Source: JACCZX01 sp963786295
GTDB lineage: Bacteria; Pseudomonadota; Gammaproteobacteria; Burkholderiales; Burkholderiaceae_F
DNA length: 64,000 nucleotides
NCBI GenBank assembly: GCA_963786295.1
Contig: CAWAYV010000011.1
Span: forward strand, 95,406-159,405
Direction: 5' to 3'
Under the pieces are notes generated by a model. That model saw only the letters and a list, made by a program, of their open reading frames with translations, was not told the DNA's origin and searched no databases. A program made the position numbers and the translations under genes. Position 1 is the first letter of the stretch. Each line of letters begins with the position of its first letter. Positions 1-10,351 of the stretch are shown in pieces.

Positions 1-425
1 TCGAGGCGCGCAGCGGCGTCCCGATTCCGACGATCTTCGAGATCGAGGGCGAAGCGGGCTTTCGGCGGCGCGAAATTGGCCTTCTAGCGGAATTGACGCA
101 GCGTGCGGGAATAGTGCTGGCGACCGGCGGTGGAGCGATTCTCGACGCGCAACTGGTTGAATCGATGCGAGAACGCGGCCTGGTCATTTACCTGCGTGCA
201 AGCGCCGATGAAATTTTCCGGCGAACGCGTCAGGATCGCTCGCGGCCGTTGCTGCAAACAGCGAATCCTCGCGCCCGTATCGATCAACTGCTGACTGAGC
301 GGGAACCGCTGTACGAAAAAGCTGCGCACCTGGTGTTTCAGTCAGCTGCGTCCAACCCGCGCCGACTAGTGTCGCGGTTGATAGAGCATCCGCAACTGAA
401 GGCAATCGCCATTCGAAGTGCCTGA
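1..425 (+). CDS. aroK: Shikimate kinase, C-terminal part
   Basis: The reading frame is open from base 3, so the gene starts before the window and the N-terminal Walker A loop is missing. Visible are the PTIFEIEGEAGFR segment, the ATGGGA motif that contacts shikimate, and the RPLL lid arginine region, in the order usual for AroK. The enzyme phosphorylates shikimate at the 3-hydroxyl using ATP, step five of chorismate synthesis in the cytoplasm. aroB follows after 39 bp on the same strand, the standard proteobacterial aroKB pair. Confidence 0.93.
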   Translation, partial: EARSGVPIPTIFEIEGEAGFRRREIGLLAELTQRAGIVLATGGGAILDAQLVESMRERGLVIYLRASADEIFRRTRQDRSRPLLQTANPRARIDQLLTEREPLYEKAAHLVFQSAASNPRRLVSRLIEHPQLKAIAIRSA

Positions 426-464
426 CCAGTGAGGCCGATTGGCGCGCGCGACTTAAACTGACGC

Positions 465-1541
465 ATGCGCTGTATCACTGTCAATCTGGGGCAACGTTCG
501 TACCCTATTGCGATCGGCAGCGGCTTGCTCGATCGGCTGCATGAATTCGTCGGGCCGCTGGCTCCGACTTCGATCACGATCGTTACTAACGAAGTCGTCG
601 GGCGCCTTTACGCGCAGCGTGCTCAACGCGCAATGGCGCAAGTATCGACCACCGTCATATCGCTTGCAGACGGCGAACAGCACAAGCAATGGGGTTCCGT
701 GTCCCGGGTGCTGGATGGACTAGTGAACTCACGCGTGGATCGTCGCGGAGTCATCGTCGCGCTGGGCGGGGGCGTGGTGGGTGATATCGCCGGCTTCGCA
801 GCGTCGATCTACATGCGCGGCATCCGCTACGTGCACGTGCCGACAACGTTGTTAGCACAGGTCGATTCATCGGTCGGCGGCAAGACCGGCATCAATCACC
901 CGGCGGGAAAGAATCTGATCGGCGCGTTTCATCAGCCGTCGGCGGTAATCAGCGACACGGATACGCTAAAGACGCTGCCGCCGCGCGAGCTGTCGGCCGG
1001 CCTGGCCGAGATCCTTAAACACGGTCTGGTTGCAGACGCCGACTATTTCGAGCAAATGGTCGCATCGATCGAATCGCTTCGCGCCCATGCTGCGGACGCT
1101 GTGACCGAGGCGATTGCCGGGTCGTGCGAAATCAAGGCATCGATGGTCGCGCGCGACGAGCGGGAGGCAGGCGAGCGGGCGCTGCTTAACTTGGGTCACA
1201 CATTCGGCCACGCGATTGAGGCGATGACCGGGTATTCGCGTTGGCTGCATGGCGAAGCGGTCGGCTGCGGACTAGTGCTTGCCGCGGAACTCTCATCTCT
1301 TCTTGGATCGTTGGCGCCGTCCGATGTGAGAACAATCGAAGCGGCAGTGATGCGCGCCGGTCTGCCGACACGAGTAGATGGGTTGTCAGCGCGGAACGCC
1401 ATCGAAGCGATGCGTGGCGACAAGAAGGCGGACGCCGGCCAGATGCGATTTATCGTTCTCGATCGGATCGGTCGCGCGTCACAGCGCGTAGTCCCGCAGC
1501 CGGTCGTACTGCAAGCGCTAACGGCTGGTGGATTCGTGTGA
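465..1541 (+). CDS. aroB: 3-dehydroquinate synthase
   Basis: 358 residues, normal length for AroB. It shows the NAD-binding GGGVVGDIAGF segment, the PTTLLAQVDSSVGGKTGIN block and the metal-ligand region LGHTFGHAIE followed by HGEAVGCG. It converts DAHP to 3-dehydroquinate, step two of the shikimate pathway. It lies directly after aroK and its TGA stop overlaps the likely GTG start of the next gene by 4 bases, so the three genes are probably co-transcribed. Confidence 0.97.
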   Translation: MRCITVNLGQRSYPIAIGSGLLDRLHEFVGPLAPTSITIVTNEVVGRLYAQRAQRAMAQVSTTVISLADGEQHKQWGSVSRVLDGLVNSRVDRRGVIVALGGGVVGDIAGFAASIYMRGIRYVHVPTTLLAQVDSSVGGKTGINHPAGKNLIGAFHQPSAVISDTDTLKTLPPRELSAGLAEILKHGLVADADYFEQMVASIESLRAHAADAVTEAIAGSCEIKASMVARDEREAGERALLNLGHTFGHAIEAMTGYSRWLHGEAVGCGLVLAAELSSLLGSLAPSDVRTIEAAVMRAGLPTRVDGLSARNAIEAMRGDKKADAGQMRFIVLDRIGRASQRVVPQPVVLQALTAGGFV

Positions 1542-2677
1542 GCCAAATTTGTATGGAAGACGGGACGTTAGCTCCGTTTGCGGCGCACGCCGATCGGTCG
1601 CGTGGCCGTCGTCACCGTGAGCCCGATCCGGTTACCCGCAGTCAATTCCAGCGCGATCGCGATCGCATCATTCATTCGACGGCTTTCCGCCGGCTGGAGT
1701 ACAAGACGCAGGTTTTCGTCAATCATGAAGGCGATCTGTTTCGGACAAGGTTGACCCATTCACTGGAAGTCGCGCAAATCGGACGCGCAGTGGCATGCAA
1801 TTTACGTCTGAATGAAGACCTGGTCGAAGCCATCACGCTAGCGCATGATCTGGGTCATACGCCGTTCGGTCATGCGGGTCAGGACGCGCTACAGGAGTGC
1901 ATGAAACCGTACGGCGGTTTCGAGCACAACTTGCAATCGCTGCGCGTCGTCGACGAGCTTGAAGAGCGCTACGCCGCTTTCGACGGTCTTAACCTCACCT
2001 TTGAAACGCGCGAGGGGATTCTGAAGCACTGTTCGGCTAAACATGCACGGGAGTTGGGCGACGTTGGTGAACGGTTTCTGACCAAACGACAGCCAAGCCT
2101 TGAAGCACAGATTGCCAATCTCGCCGACGAGATTGCCTACAATAATCACGACATCGACGACGGCTTGCGGTCCGGCCTACTGCAGTTGTCGGAGCTCGAG
2201 CAGGTGCCGCTCGTCGCGCGTCACTCGGCGGCTGTGCGGGCCGAATACCCGGCACTTACTGAGCGCCGAATGATCAACGAAACGGTGCGACGCATGATCA
2301 ACACGCTGGTAGTGGACCTCACACAAGAATCCCGGCGCCGGGTCGCTGACGCTTCCCCGGCCGATATCGACGACGTGCGTGCCGCAGCGCCGTTGGTTGC
2401 GTTTTCAGCCGCGACGCGGCGTGAGGCCGATGAACTCAAGGCCTTTCTGAATAAGGAGCTGTATCGTCATTACCGCGTAATGCGCATGTCAGCCAAGGCG
2501 CGCCGGATTGTGGCGGATTTGTTCGCTGCGTTTCTCGGTGAGCCCAAGCTGCTGCCAGAGGATCACCAAAGGCGCGCTGCCCATGACTCGCCCCGCGCGA
2601 TCGCCGATTACGTTGCCGGCATGACCGATCGCTACGCGATCAAGGAGCATCAACGCCTTTTTGCAGTTGACGTCTGA
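1538..2677 (+). CDS. dgt: dGTPase-like deoxynucleotide triphosphohydrolase (HD domain)
   Basis: The frame is open well upstream inside aroB, but family similarity begins only near MEDGTLAPFAAHADRSRGR. I chose GTG at 1538 because GGTGGA lies five bases before it and it overlaps the aroB stop; ATG at 1553 is the alternative and has no visible ribosome site. The HD-domain metal ligands are visible in RLTHSLEVAQIGR and LAHDLGHTPFGHAG. The family hydrolyses dNTPs to deoxynucleosides and tripolyphosphate. At about 379 residues it matches the shorter 'deoxyguanosinetriphosphate triphosphohydrolase-like' group found next to aroB in Betaproteobacteria. Confidence 0.93.
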   Translation: MSQICMEDGTLAPFAAHADRSRGRRHREPDPVTRSQFQRDRDRIIHSTAFRRLEYKTQVFVNHEGDLFRTRLTHSLEVAQIGRAVACNLRLNEDLVEAITLAHDLGHTPFGHAGQDALQECMKPYGGFEHNLQSLRVVDELEERYAAFDGLNLTFETREGILKHCSAKHARELGDVGERFLTKRQPSLEAQIANLADEIAYNNHDIDDGLRSGLLQLSELEQVPLVARHSAAVRAEYPALTERRMINETVRRMINTLVVDLTQESRRRVADASPADIDDVRAAAPLVAFSAATRREADELKAFLNKELYRHYRVMRMSAKARRIVADLFAAFLGEPKLLPEDHQRRAAHDSPRAIADYVAGMTDRYAIKEHQRLFAVDV

Positions 2678-2802
2678 AGCCGATTTCTGCAGTGAATTGA
2701 ACGATTTTTTGCATAGCGGTAATGGGCTGCACGCGGCGGTTTCTGTTGAAACAGTTGCTGCATCGCAGTAAAGTGGGCAAAAGGCCTCCTTTTGGAGTTG
2801 GA

Positions 2803-5800
2803 ATGTCTTCGCATGACCTGATCGCGGCGGTTGATCATGCAACCCAGCATGGGTTGTATTCCAGTACGCACGAGCACGACGCGTGCGGCGTCGGCTTTGT
2901 TGCGAACATCAAGGGGCGTGCGAGTCATTCGCTGGTCCAGCAAGCCCTGTTGATTCTGCAAAACCTTAATCATCGCGGAGCGGTGGGCGCCGATCCGCTG
3001 TGCGGCGACGGCGCCGGCATTTTGATTCAGATTCCCGACGCCTTTTATCGCGACGACCTTGCGAAGCACACTATCGCGTTGCCTCCGCAGGGTGAGTACG
3101 GCGTCGGCATGATCTTTCTGCCGCGCGAGCACGCGTCGCGTCAGGCGTGCGAACAGGAGTTGGAGCGCACGGTGCGCGCCGAGGGCCAGACCGTTATCGG
3201 CTGGCGCGACGTTCCGCTAGACCGCGAGATGCCAATGTCGCCGCTGGTCAAGGACCGCGAGCCCGTAATTCGGCAGATTTTCATCGGCCGCGGCGCGGAC
3301 GTCATGGTGCCCGATGCATTGGAGCGCAAGCTCTATGTGATTCGGAAAACGGCTAGCCACAAGATTCAGGCGCTGAAGCTTAAACACGGCAAGGAATACT
3401 TCGTGCCGTCGATGTCCACGCGCACGGTCGTCTACAAAGGACTGCTGTTGGCCGATCAGGTGGGCCGGTATTACCGCGATTTGTGCGATCCGCGCGTTGT
3501 TTCCGCGATAGCGCTGGTGCACCAACGCTTTTCGACGAATACGTTCCCTTCATGGGAACTCGCACATCCATATCGATTAATCGCACATAACGGCGAAATC
3601 AACACGGTCAAGGGCAACTTCAATTGGATTCGCGCGCGTGAAAGAGTGATGTCGTCGCCGGTGCTGCGGGGCGACCTCGCGAAGCTCTTCCCGCTGATCT
3701 ACGAAGGCCAGTCGGACACCGCGTGCTTCGATAACGCGCTCGAGCTCCTGACAATGAGCGGCTATCCGCTGGCGCACGCGATGATGATGATGATTCCTGA
3801 GGCATGGGAACAGCACACGCTGATGGACGAGTCGCGCCGTGCGTTTTACGAGTATCACGCGGCGATGATGGAGCCGTGGGATGGTCCCGCCGCAATCGCG
3901 TTTACCGACGGCGTGCGCATCGGTGCGACGCTCGATCGCAACGGTCTGCGGCCCGCGCGCTACATCGTGACCGACGACGACATGGTCGTGATGGCATCCG
4001 AAGTCGGCGTGCTGCCGATTCCAGAGAGTCGCATCACCAAGAAGTGGCGACTGCAGCCGGGCAAGATGTTCCTGATCGACACCGAGCAGGGCCGCATCAT
4101 CGACGATGCAGAGCTGAAGCAACAGCTAGCGTCAAGCAAGCCGTATAGGGAGTGGGTCAAGCGAATTCGCATCAAGCTTGACGACCTACCCTCGAGCACC
4201 GGCGAAAAGCCGGGTTCGGCGGCGAATCTCGCCGTGCCCCTGCTCGATCGTCAGCAGGCATTCAGGTTCACTCAGGAAGACGTACGCCTGCTGATGCAGC
4301 CGATGGCAATCGCTGCAGAGGAAGCGGTCGGCTCGATGGGCAACGACATGGCTCTGGCGGTGCTTTCCGATCGTGCCAAGCCGCTGTATCACTACTTCCA
4401 GCAATTGTTCGCGCAGGTAACGAATCCGCCGATCGACCCGATCCGCGAACAGCTGGTGATGTCGCTGGTCAGCTTTATCGGACCCAAGCCGAACCTGCTT
4501 GACATTAACAACGTCAATCCGCAGATGCGGCTCGAAGTCAGCCAGCCGGTGCTCGACTTCGGCGACATCGCGAAAGATCCGCTCGATCGAAAAATTTTCG
4601 TCAAATAAGTTTCGCTCGCTCGAGCTCGACATCTGCTACCCGCTCGCGTGGGGCAAGGAAGGTGTCGAGGCACGGCTTGCCTCATTGTGTGCGCAGGCCG
4701 TTGATGCGGTTGCCGCCGGCTACAACATCCTGATCATTACAGACCGAACGCTTGACGCCGATAGAGTTGCCATTCCGGCCTTGCTCGCCACCAGCGCGGT
4801 TCACCAGCATTTAATCGCCGTCGGTTTGCGCACCTGCACCGGATTGGTCGTCGAAACCGGTTCGGCGCGAGAGGTGCATCACTTCGCGCTGCTCGCCGGC
4901 TATGGCGCAGAGGCGGTCCACCCATACCTTGCGCTCGAAACGCTGATAGACCTGCACGCAGCCGAAGCCGACAAGGCCATTACGAACTACATCAAGGCGG
5001 TCGGTAAGGGGCTTCAGAAGGTGATGTCCAAAATGGGCATCAGCACCTACATGTCGTACTGCGGTGCGCAGATCTTCGAAGCAGTAGGGCTTTCGAAGGA
5101 GTTCGTCGAGAAGTACTTTCGTGGTACTGCCAGCAACATCGGCGGTGTCGGCCTGTTCGAAGTGATGGAAGAGGCGATCCAGACGCATCGGGCCGCGTTT
5201 TCCGACGATCCAGTGCTTGCCACCGCACTGGACGCCGGCGGCGAATATCAATGGCGCGTGCGCGGCGAACAGCACATGTGGACGCCGGATTCGATCGCCA
5301 AGCTGCAGCATTCAACGCGATCGAATAACTATCAGACGTACAAGGAGTACGCGCAGCTGATCAACGATCAATCGCGCCGGCATATGACGTTGCGCGGATT
5401 GTTCGAGTTCAAGTTCGATCCAGCGCAGGCGATTCCATTGTCCGAGGTCGAGCCGGCGACCAATATCGTCAAACGTTTTGCTACCGGCGCAATGTCGCTC
5501 GGGTCGATCTCCACCGAAGCGCACACGACGCTGGCAATCGCGATGAATCGCATCGGTGGCAAGAGCAATACCGGTGAAGGCGGCGAAGATCCGATGCGCT
5601 ACCGGCAGGAGTTGCGGGCGGGCGCGAAGCGTTATCGAAACCGGTGCGACGTTGAGTGGCGTGCTCGGCCGGGATCGAGTCGAAGTTGATACGCCGTTGC
5701 GCGCCGGTGACTCGCTGCGCTCGAAAATCAAACAGGTTGCTTCGGCGCGCTTCGGCGTCACGACCGAGTACCTGATCAGCGCCGATCAGCTGCAGATCAA

Positions 5801-7514
5801 GATGGCGCAGGGCGCGAAGCCGGGCGAGGGTGGTCAATTGCCCGGACACAAGGTCAGCGCCTATATCGCTGAGCTGCGCTATGCGGTACCCGGGGTCGGC
5901 TTGATTTCACCAGCGCCGCATCACGACATCTATTCGATCGAAGACCTGGCGCAGCTGATTCACGATTTAAAGAACGCCAATTCGCAGGCGTCGATCAGCG
6001 TCAAGCTGGTGTCCGAAGTCGGCGTCGGCACCGTCGCCGCCGGCGTTGCCAAGGCAAAGGCCGATCACGTCACGATCGCCGGTCACGACGGCGGCACCGG
6101 CGCATCGCCGGTGTCATCGATCATGCACGCCGGCACTCCATGGGAGATCGGGCTCGCCGAAACGCAGCAGACGCTGGTGTTAAATCGCCTGCGCGGCCGC
6201 ATCGCGGTGCAGGTAGACGGTCAAATGAAGACCGGACGCGATGTCGTGATCGGCGCGCTGCTGGGCGCCGACGAGTTCGGCTTCTCCACCGCGCCGCTGG
6301 TGGTGGAGGGTTGCATCATGATGCGCGCGTGCCATCTGAACACCTGCCCGGTCGGCGTGGCGACGCAGGATCCGCTGTTGCGGAAAAAATTCAGCGGCCA
6401 GCCCGAGCATGTCGTTAATTACTTTTTCTTCGTGGCCGAAGAAGTGCGCGAACTGATGGCGCAGCTCGGCGTACGGACGTTCGATCAATTGATCGGCCGC
6501 GCTGATCGGCTAGATATGCGCCGCGGCATCGATCACTGGAAGGCACGCGGTCTCGACTTCAGCCGCATTTTCTATCTGCCGCAGATGCCTGCAGACGTGC
6601 CGCGTCTGTGCGTCGAAGCGCAGGATCACGGCCTGGGCAAAGCGCTCGATCACAAGCTGATCGAACAATGCAGGCCGGCGCTGGAACGCGGCGAGCGAGT
6701 TAGCTTCATCACGCCGATTCGCAACGTCAATCGCGCGGTCGGCACGATGCTGTCGAGCCAGGTCGCGCGCCGCTATGGACATGCCGGACTGCCGGACGAC
6801 ACGATCCATATTCAGTTCAACGGCACTGCGGGACAGAGCTTCGGCGCGTTTCTAGCGGCAGGAATTACGCTAGATCTGGTCGGCGATGCCAATGATTACA
6901 CCGGCAAAGGATTGTCGGGCGGACGCTTGATCGTGCGATGCCCGAACGATTTTCGCGGCGCTGGCACCGAGAACATCATTGTCGGCAACACTGTGCTTTA
7001 CGGAGCGATTGCGGGCGAAGCGTTTTTCAACGGTGTTGCGGGCGAGCGCTTCGCGGTGCGCAATTCGGGCGCAACGGCCGTTGTCGAGGGTACCGGCGAT
7101 CACGGCTGCGAGTACATGACGAAGGGTACGGTGGTCGTGCTCGGCGCCACCGGCCGCAATTTCGCAGCCGGCATGTCGGGTGGCATTGCTTATGTGTTCG
7201 ACGAGTTCGGGGATTTCGCGAGCAGGTGCAATCAATCGATGTGCGAGCTCGAAGCGGTGCTGCCGACCGCGGATCAACAGCAAAGCGTCGATGAAGCGAT
7301 CTGGCATCTGGGAGAAACCGATGAGTTCCTGTTGCGGGGCCTGATCGAAAGCCATTTTCACGCCACCGGCAGCTTGCGCGCCCGCATGTTGCTCGACCAA
7401 TGGCCGGCGATGCGCATGCGATTCGTCAAGGTGTTCCCGCAGGAATATCGCCGCGCGCTGAAGCAGATGCCGGCGGTCGCGGCGCCGGCTGGTACGCAGA
7501 AACTCACGGCGTAG
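2803..7514 (+). CDS. gltB: Glutamate synthase (NADPH) large subunit, reading frame interrupted twice
   Basis: Start ATG 2803 follows GGAG by five bases. The nucleophilic Cys of the class II glutamine amidotransferase domain is in HEHDACGVGF, which normally becomes residue 1 after propeptide removal. The frame breaks near 4576 (the text continues as IRSIEKFSSNKFRS one base on) and again near 5630 (AK|VIETGATLSG). Removing one base at each site restores a single protein of about 1570 residues, the usual GltB size. The middle part carries the FMN/3Fe-4S synthase domain (GQLPGHKVSAYIAELR, HDGGTGASP, CHLNTCPVGVAT) and the end carries the GXGXG beta-helix (GTGDHGCEYMTKG). It transfers ammonia from glutamine to 2-oxoglutarate. 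A small AAAAGG/CCTTTT hairpin at 2779-2793 abuts the ribosome site. Confidence 0.95.
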
Positions 7515-7532
7515 CGCGAGTGCGGTCACACG

Positions 7533-7940
7533 GTGCGGCACCGGATGCGTGCGCAACTACTCTGGCCACGAACGCTGCGCGAGTGGCTGCCAGGACTATT
7601 TGCCAGCGTGCCGCTGGCCCTTTTGCTACTGGGTACCCGCGGCGTGGATTCTCAATGGGCCGCGCTGACTGCAGGCATCGCGATTGTGCTTGCTATTCCA
7701 TGGGTCGTGCCGGCGACGATGTTGTTGGCGGTGTTGTCGTCTCCCATTTACATGTGGCTGCATACGCAGGGCCCTGTGCCGGCAGTGCTCGATTGGTTAG
7801 GCGGTGTGGTGCTCGTGGCAGCAGTGGTGGGTTGCCATCTGAATACAGCGTTGCTGCGGGCGTGGCAGCGCGCGCAGAGATCGAGCGAAGCGGAGATTGG
7901 TCTGCGCGATTTTTTGTCTCGTCACGGGCAGCGTAGGTAG
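7533..7940 (+). CDS. Small integral membrane protein between gltB and gltD
   Basis: 135 residues from GTG 7533, or 131 from ATG 7545. I do not recognise the family. Three or four hydrophobic segments are visible (LFASVPLALLLLG, AALTAGIAIVLAIPWVVPATMLLAV, AVLDWLGGVVLVAAVVG), followed by a basic, charged tail ending RDFLSRHGQRR. It sits 18 bp after gltB and its stop is 2 bp before the gltD ATG; the sequence AGGTAGGA, which includes the stop, doubles as the gltD ribosome site. This indicates translation from the gltBD transcript. No role in glutamate synthase is known to me. Confidence 0.7.
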   Translation: MRHRMRAQLLWPRTLREWLPGLFASVPLALLLLGTRGVDSQWAALTAGIAIVLAIPWVVPATMLLAVLSSPIYMWLHTQGPVPAVLDWLGGVVLVAAVVGCHLNTALLRAWQRAQRSSEAEIGLRDFLSRHGQRR

Positions 7941-7942
7941 GA

Positions 7943-9427
7943 ATGGGCAAGCTCACCGGATTCATCGAGTATCAGCGGCTAGAAGAAGCCGCGGAAGCGC
8001 CACGTGCGCGCACCAAGCACTGGGGCGAGTTCATCGTTCACCTGGCCGACGGCGAGGCTGCAGTGCAAGCCGCGCGTTGCATGGACTGCGGCATTCCGTT
8101 TTGTAACCAGGGCTGCCCGGTCAACAACATCATCCCGGACTTCAACGATCTCGTTTATCGGCAGGACTGGAAGACCGCGCTCGACGTTCTGCACAGCACG
8201 AATAACTTTCCGGAATTCACCGGCCGGATCTGTCCGGCGCCGTGCGAGGCGGCGTGCACATTGAACATTAACGATGCACCGGTCGGCATCAAGTCGATCG
8301 AGCACAAGATTATCGATAAGGGATGGGAGGAGGGCTGGGTCGTACCGCAGCCGCCGGTAGTCCGCACCGGAAAGCGCGTTGCAATCATCGGTAGCGGCGC
8401 GGCAGGATTAGCCGCTGCGCAACAGCTTGCAAGAGTCGGCCACGACGTCACCGTCTTCGAAAAAAACGATCGCATCGGAGGGCTGCTGCGCTATGGCATT
8501 CCCGATTTCAAGATGGAAAAGTCGCATATCGATCGCCGCGTCGCACAGATGGCGGCCGAAGGCGTGGCTTTTCGCACCGGCGTAGTGGTCGGCGAGCTCG
8601 GCGATGCTCCCGTGACGAACTGGGCCAGCGAAACGGTTGAGCCAAAGCAACTGCTGGCCGATTTCGATGCGGTGATTCTGGCCGGTGGCGCCGAGCAGCC
8701 GCGCGATCTGCCGGTGCCGGGCCGAGAGTTGGACGGCGTGCACTTTGCGATGGATTTTTTGCCGCAGCAGAACAAGGTCGTTGCCGGTGATGTGGTCAGC
8801 GATCAAATTGTCGCGACCGGCAAACATGTGATCGTGATCGGCGGTGGCGACACTGGGTCGGACTGTGTCGGCACCAGCAATCGGCAGCGCCCGAAGAGCG
8901 TCACGCAATGGGAGCTGCTGCCGCAACCACCGGAAAGCGAGAACAAGCCTTTGACCTGGCCATACTGGCCGATCAAGTTGCGGACTTCAAGCTCTCACCA
9001 AGAAGGTGTGCAGCGCGACTGGGCGATCGCGACCAAGGCCTTCAAAGGTGATGCCGATGGGAAAGTAATCGCCTTGATCGCGGTGCGAGTGCAATGGCAA
9101 CTGGATGCGACGACAGGGCAGTCGAAGATGGTCGAAGTGCCCGGATCCGAATTCGAGATTCAAGCGGACCTGGTGTTATTGGCGATGGGATTCGTCGCAC
9201 CGGTCGGTTCGGTTCTCGACGGCTTCGGTATCGCGAAGGATGCGCGCGGCAACGCGCGCGCAACGGCTGACGGCGCGGGTTGCTATCAGACCAACGTCGA
9301 CAAGGTATTCGCTGCGGGTGACATGCGGCGTGGCCAGTCCTTGACTGTCTGGGCGATACGTGAAGGCCGGCAATGTGCGCGTGCGGTCGATGAGTATCTG
9401 ATGGGAAGCAGCATTCTTCCGCGCTGA
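7943..9427 (+). CDS. gltD: Glutamate synthase (NADPH) small subunit
   Basis: 494 residues, uninterrupted. N-terminal cysteine clusters for two 4Fe-4S centres (CMDCGIPFCNQGCPVNN and CPAPCEAACT) are followed by the FAD-binding IGSGAAGLAAAQQL and the NADPH-binding VIGGGDTGSDCVGT Rossmann motifs, and a C-terminal FAAGDMRRGQSL. It takes electrons from NADPH and passes them to GltB. Family length and motif order are normal. Confidence 0.97.
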   Translation: MGKLTGFIEYQRLEEAAEAPRARTKHWGEFIVHLADGEAAVQAARCMDCGIPFCNQGCPVNNIIPDFNDLVYRQDWKTALDVLHSTNNFPEFTGRICPAPCEAACTLNINDAPVGIKSIEHKIIDKGWEEGWVVPQPPVVRTGKRVAIIGSGAAGLAAAQQLARVGHDVTVFEKNDRIGGLLRYGIPDFKMEKSHIDRRVAQMAAEGVAFRTGVVVGELGDAPVTNWASETVEPKQLLADFDAVILAGGAEQPRDLPVPGRELDGVHFAMDFLPQQNKVVAGDVVSDQIVATGKHVIVIGGGDTGSDCVGTSNRQRPKSVTQWELLPQPPESENKPLTWPYWPIKLRTSSSHQEGVQRDWAIATKAFKGDADGKVIALIAVRVQWQLDATTGQSKMVEVPGSEFEIQADLVLLAMGFVAPVGSVLDGFGIAKDARGNARATADGAGCYQTNVDKVFAAGDMRRGQSLTVWAIREGRQCARAVDEYLMGSSILPR

Positions 9428-9544
9428 CCTTTCGCGTTTTTAGGTTAGCGCAGACGCGCAAAAACGGGCCTGTTGCCGTGCGACAATCCGCCGCTGCCCG
9501 GCGGGCGAGCGCAGCCGCACGCGGGCTCGGCCAACAATTCCAAG

Positions 9545-10351
9545 ATGAATAACGACGCGCTCGTTCAGATCGACCACGTGACGTTTGGCTACGACCGACG
9601 TCGCATCGTTCTGCACGACATGACGATGTCGTTTCCGCGCGGCAAGGTCATCGCGATCATGGGCGGCTCCGGGTGCGGCAAGACGACGCTGCTGCGGCTG
9701 ATCGGCGGCATGCTGACACCGCTGAGAGGCACGATCACTTTTGACGGCGAGCACGTCAATCCGCGCGACCGCGAAGCGTTGTTCCGATTGCGGCGGCGAG
9801 TTGGATTGCTCTTTCAGTTCGGTGCGCTTTTTACCGATCTGACCGTGTTCGACAATGTTGCGTTCCCGCTGCGTGAGCACACGGGATTGACGCTGACGAT
9901 GCTGCGGGACCTGGTGTTGATGAAGCTGAACGCCGTCGGGTTGCGTGGCGCAGCGCAGCTCAAGCCAGCGGATCTTTCCGGCGGGATGGCGCGCCGCGTC
10001 GCGTTGGCGAGAGCCATCGCATTGGATCCCGAGCTGATCATGTACGACGAGCCATTTGCCGGACTCGATCCGATCTCGCTCGGTGTTGCGGCCAATCTGA
10101 TTCGGGAGCTTAACGATGCGACCGGGGCCACATCGCTGGTTGTCTCGCACGATGTGAGGGAGTGTTTCAAGATCAGCGACTACGTATACGTGATGTCGGC
10201 CGGCCGCATCGTCGGTCACGGAACGGCTGCAGAGGTCGAGGCTTCCGACCATGAAGAGGTGCGGCAATTCATTCGTGGTGAGCCCGATGGCCCGGTGAAG
10301 TTTCATTACCCGGCGAAACCGTTCGCGCAGGACCTCGGGCTGCGCGCATGA
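9545..10351 (+). CDS. mlaF: Phospholipid-transport ABC ATPase MlaF
   Basis: The frame is open from 9473, but the conserved protein begins at ATG 9545 (MNNDALVQIDHVTF). Walker A is GGSGCGKTTLL, the signature is LSGGMARRVALARA and Walker B is ELIMYDEPFAGLDP. It powers the inner-membrane MlaFEDB complex that moves phospholipids between the outer and inner membranes. It is the first gene of mlaF-E-D-A-C-B and overlaps mlaE by ATGA. A loose CGTTTTT/AAAAACG inverted repeat lies in the 117-bp gap after gltD (9435-9466), so a separate transcript may start here. Confidence 0.96.
   Translation: MNNDALVQIDHVTFGYDRRRIVLHDMTMSFPRGKVIAIMGGSGCGKTTLLRLIGGMLTPLRGTITFDGEHVNPRDREALFRLRRRVGLLFQFGALFTDLTVFDNVAFPLREHTGLTLTMLRDLVLMKLNAVGLRGAAQLKPADLSGGMARRVALARAIALDPELIMYDEPFAGLDPISLGVAANLIRELNDATGATSLVVSHDVRECFKISDYVYVMSAGRIVGHGTAAEVEASDHEEVRQFIRGEPDGPVKFHYPAKPFAQDLGLRA

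Noticed and set aside
2779..2793. Riboswitch or attenuator ahead of gltB
   Set aside because: Only a six-base-pair hairpin next to the ribosome site is visible; no conserved riboswitch core or leader peptide.
93..3132. Many long open frames antisense to aroB, dgt and gltB
   Set aside because: They mirror codon structure of the sense genes in GC-rich DNA, show no family motifs and lack ribosome sites.
4576..5630. Programmed +1 frameshifting in gltB
   Set aside because: The two gltB sites share no slippery codon or stop-codon context with each other or with the other break points; sequencing error explains all of them more simply.
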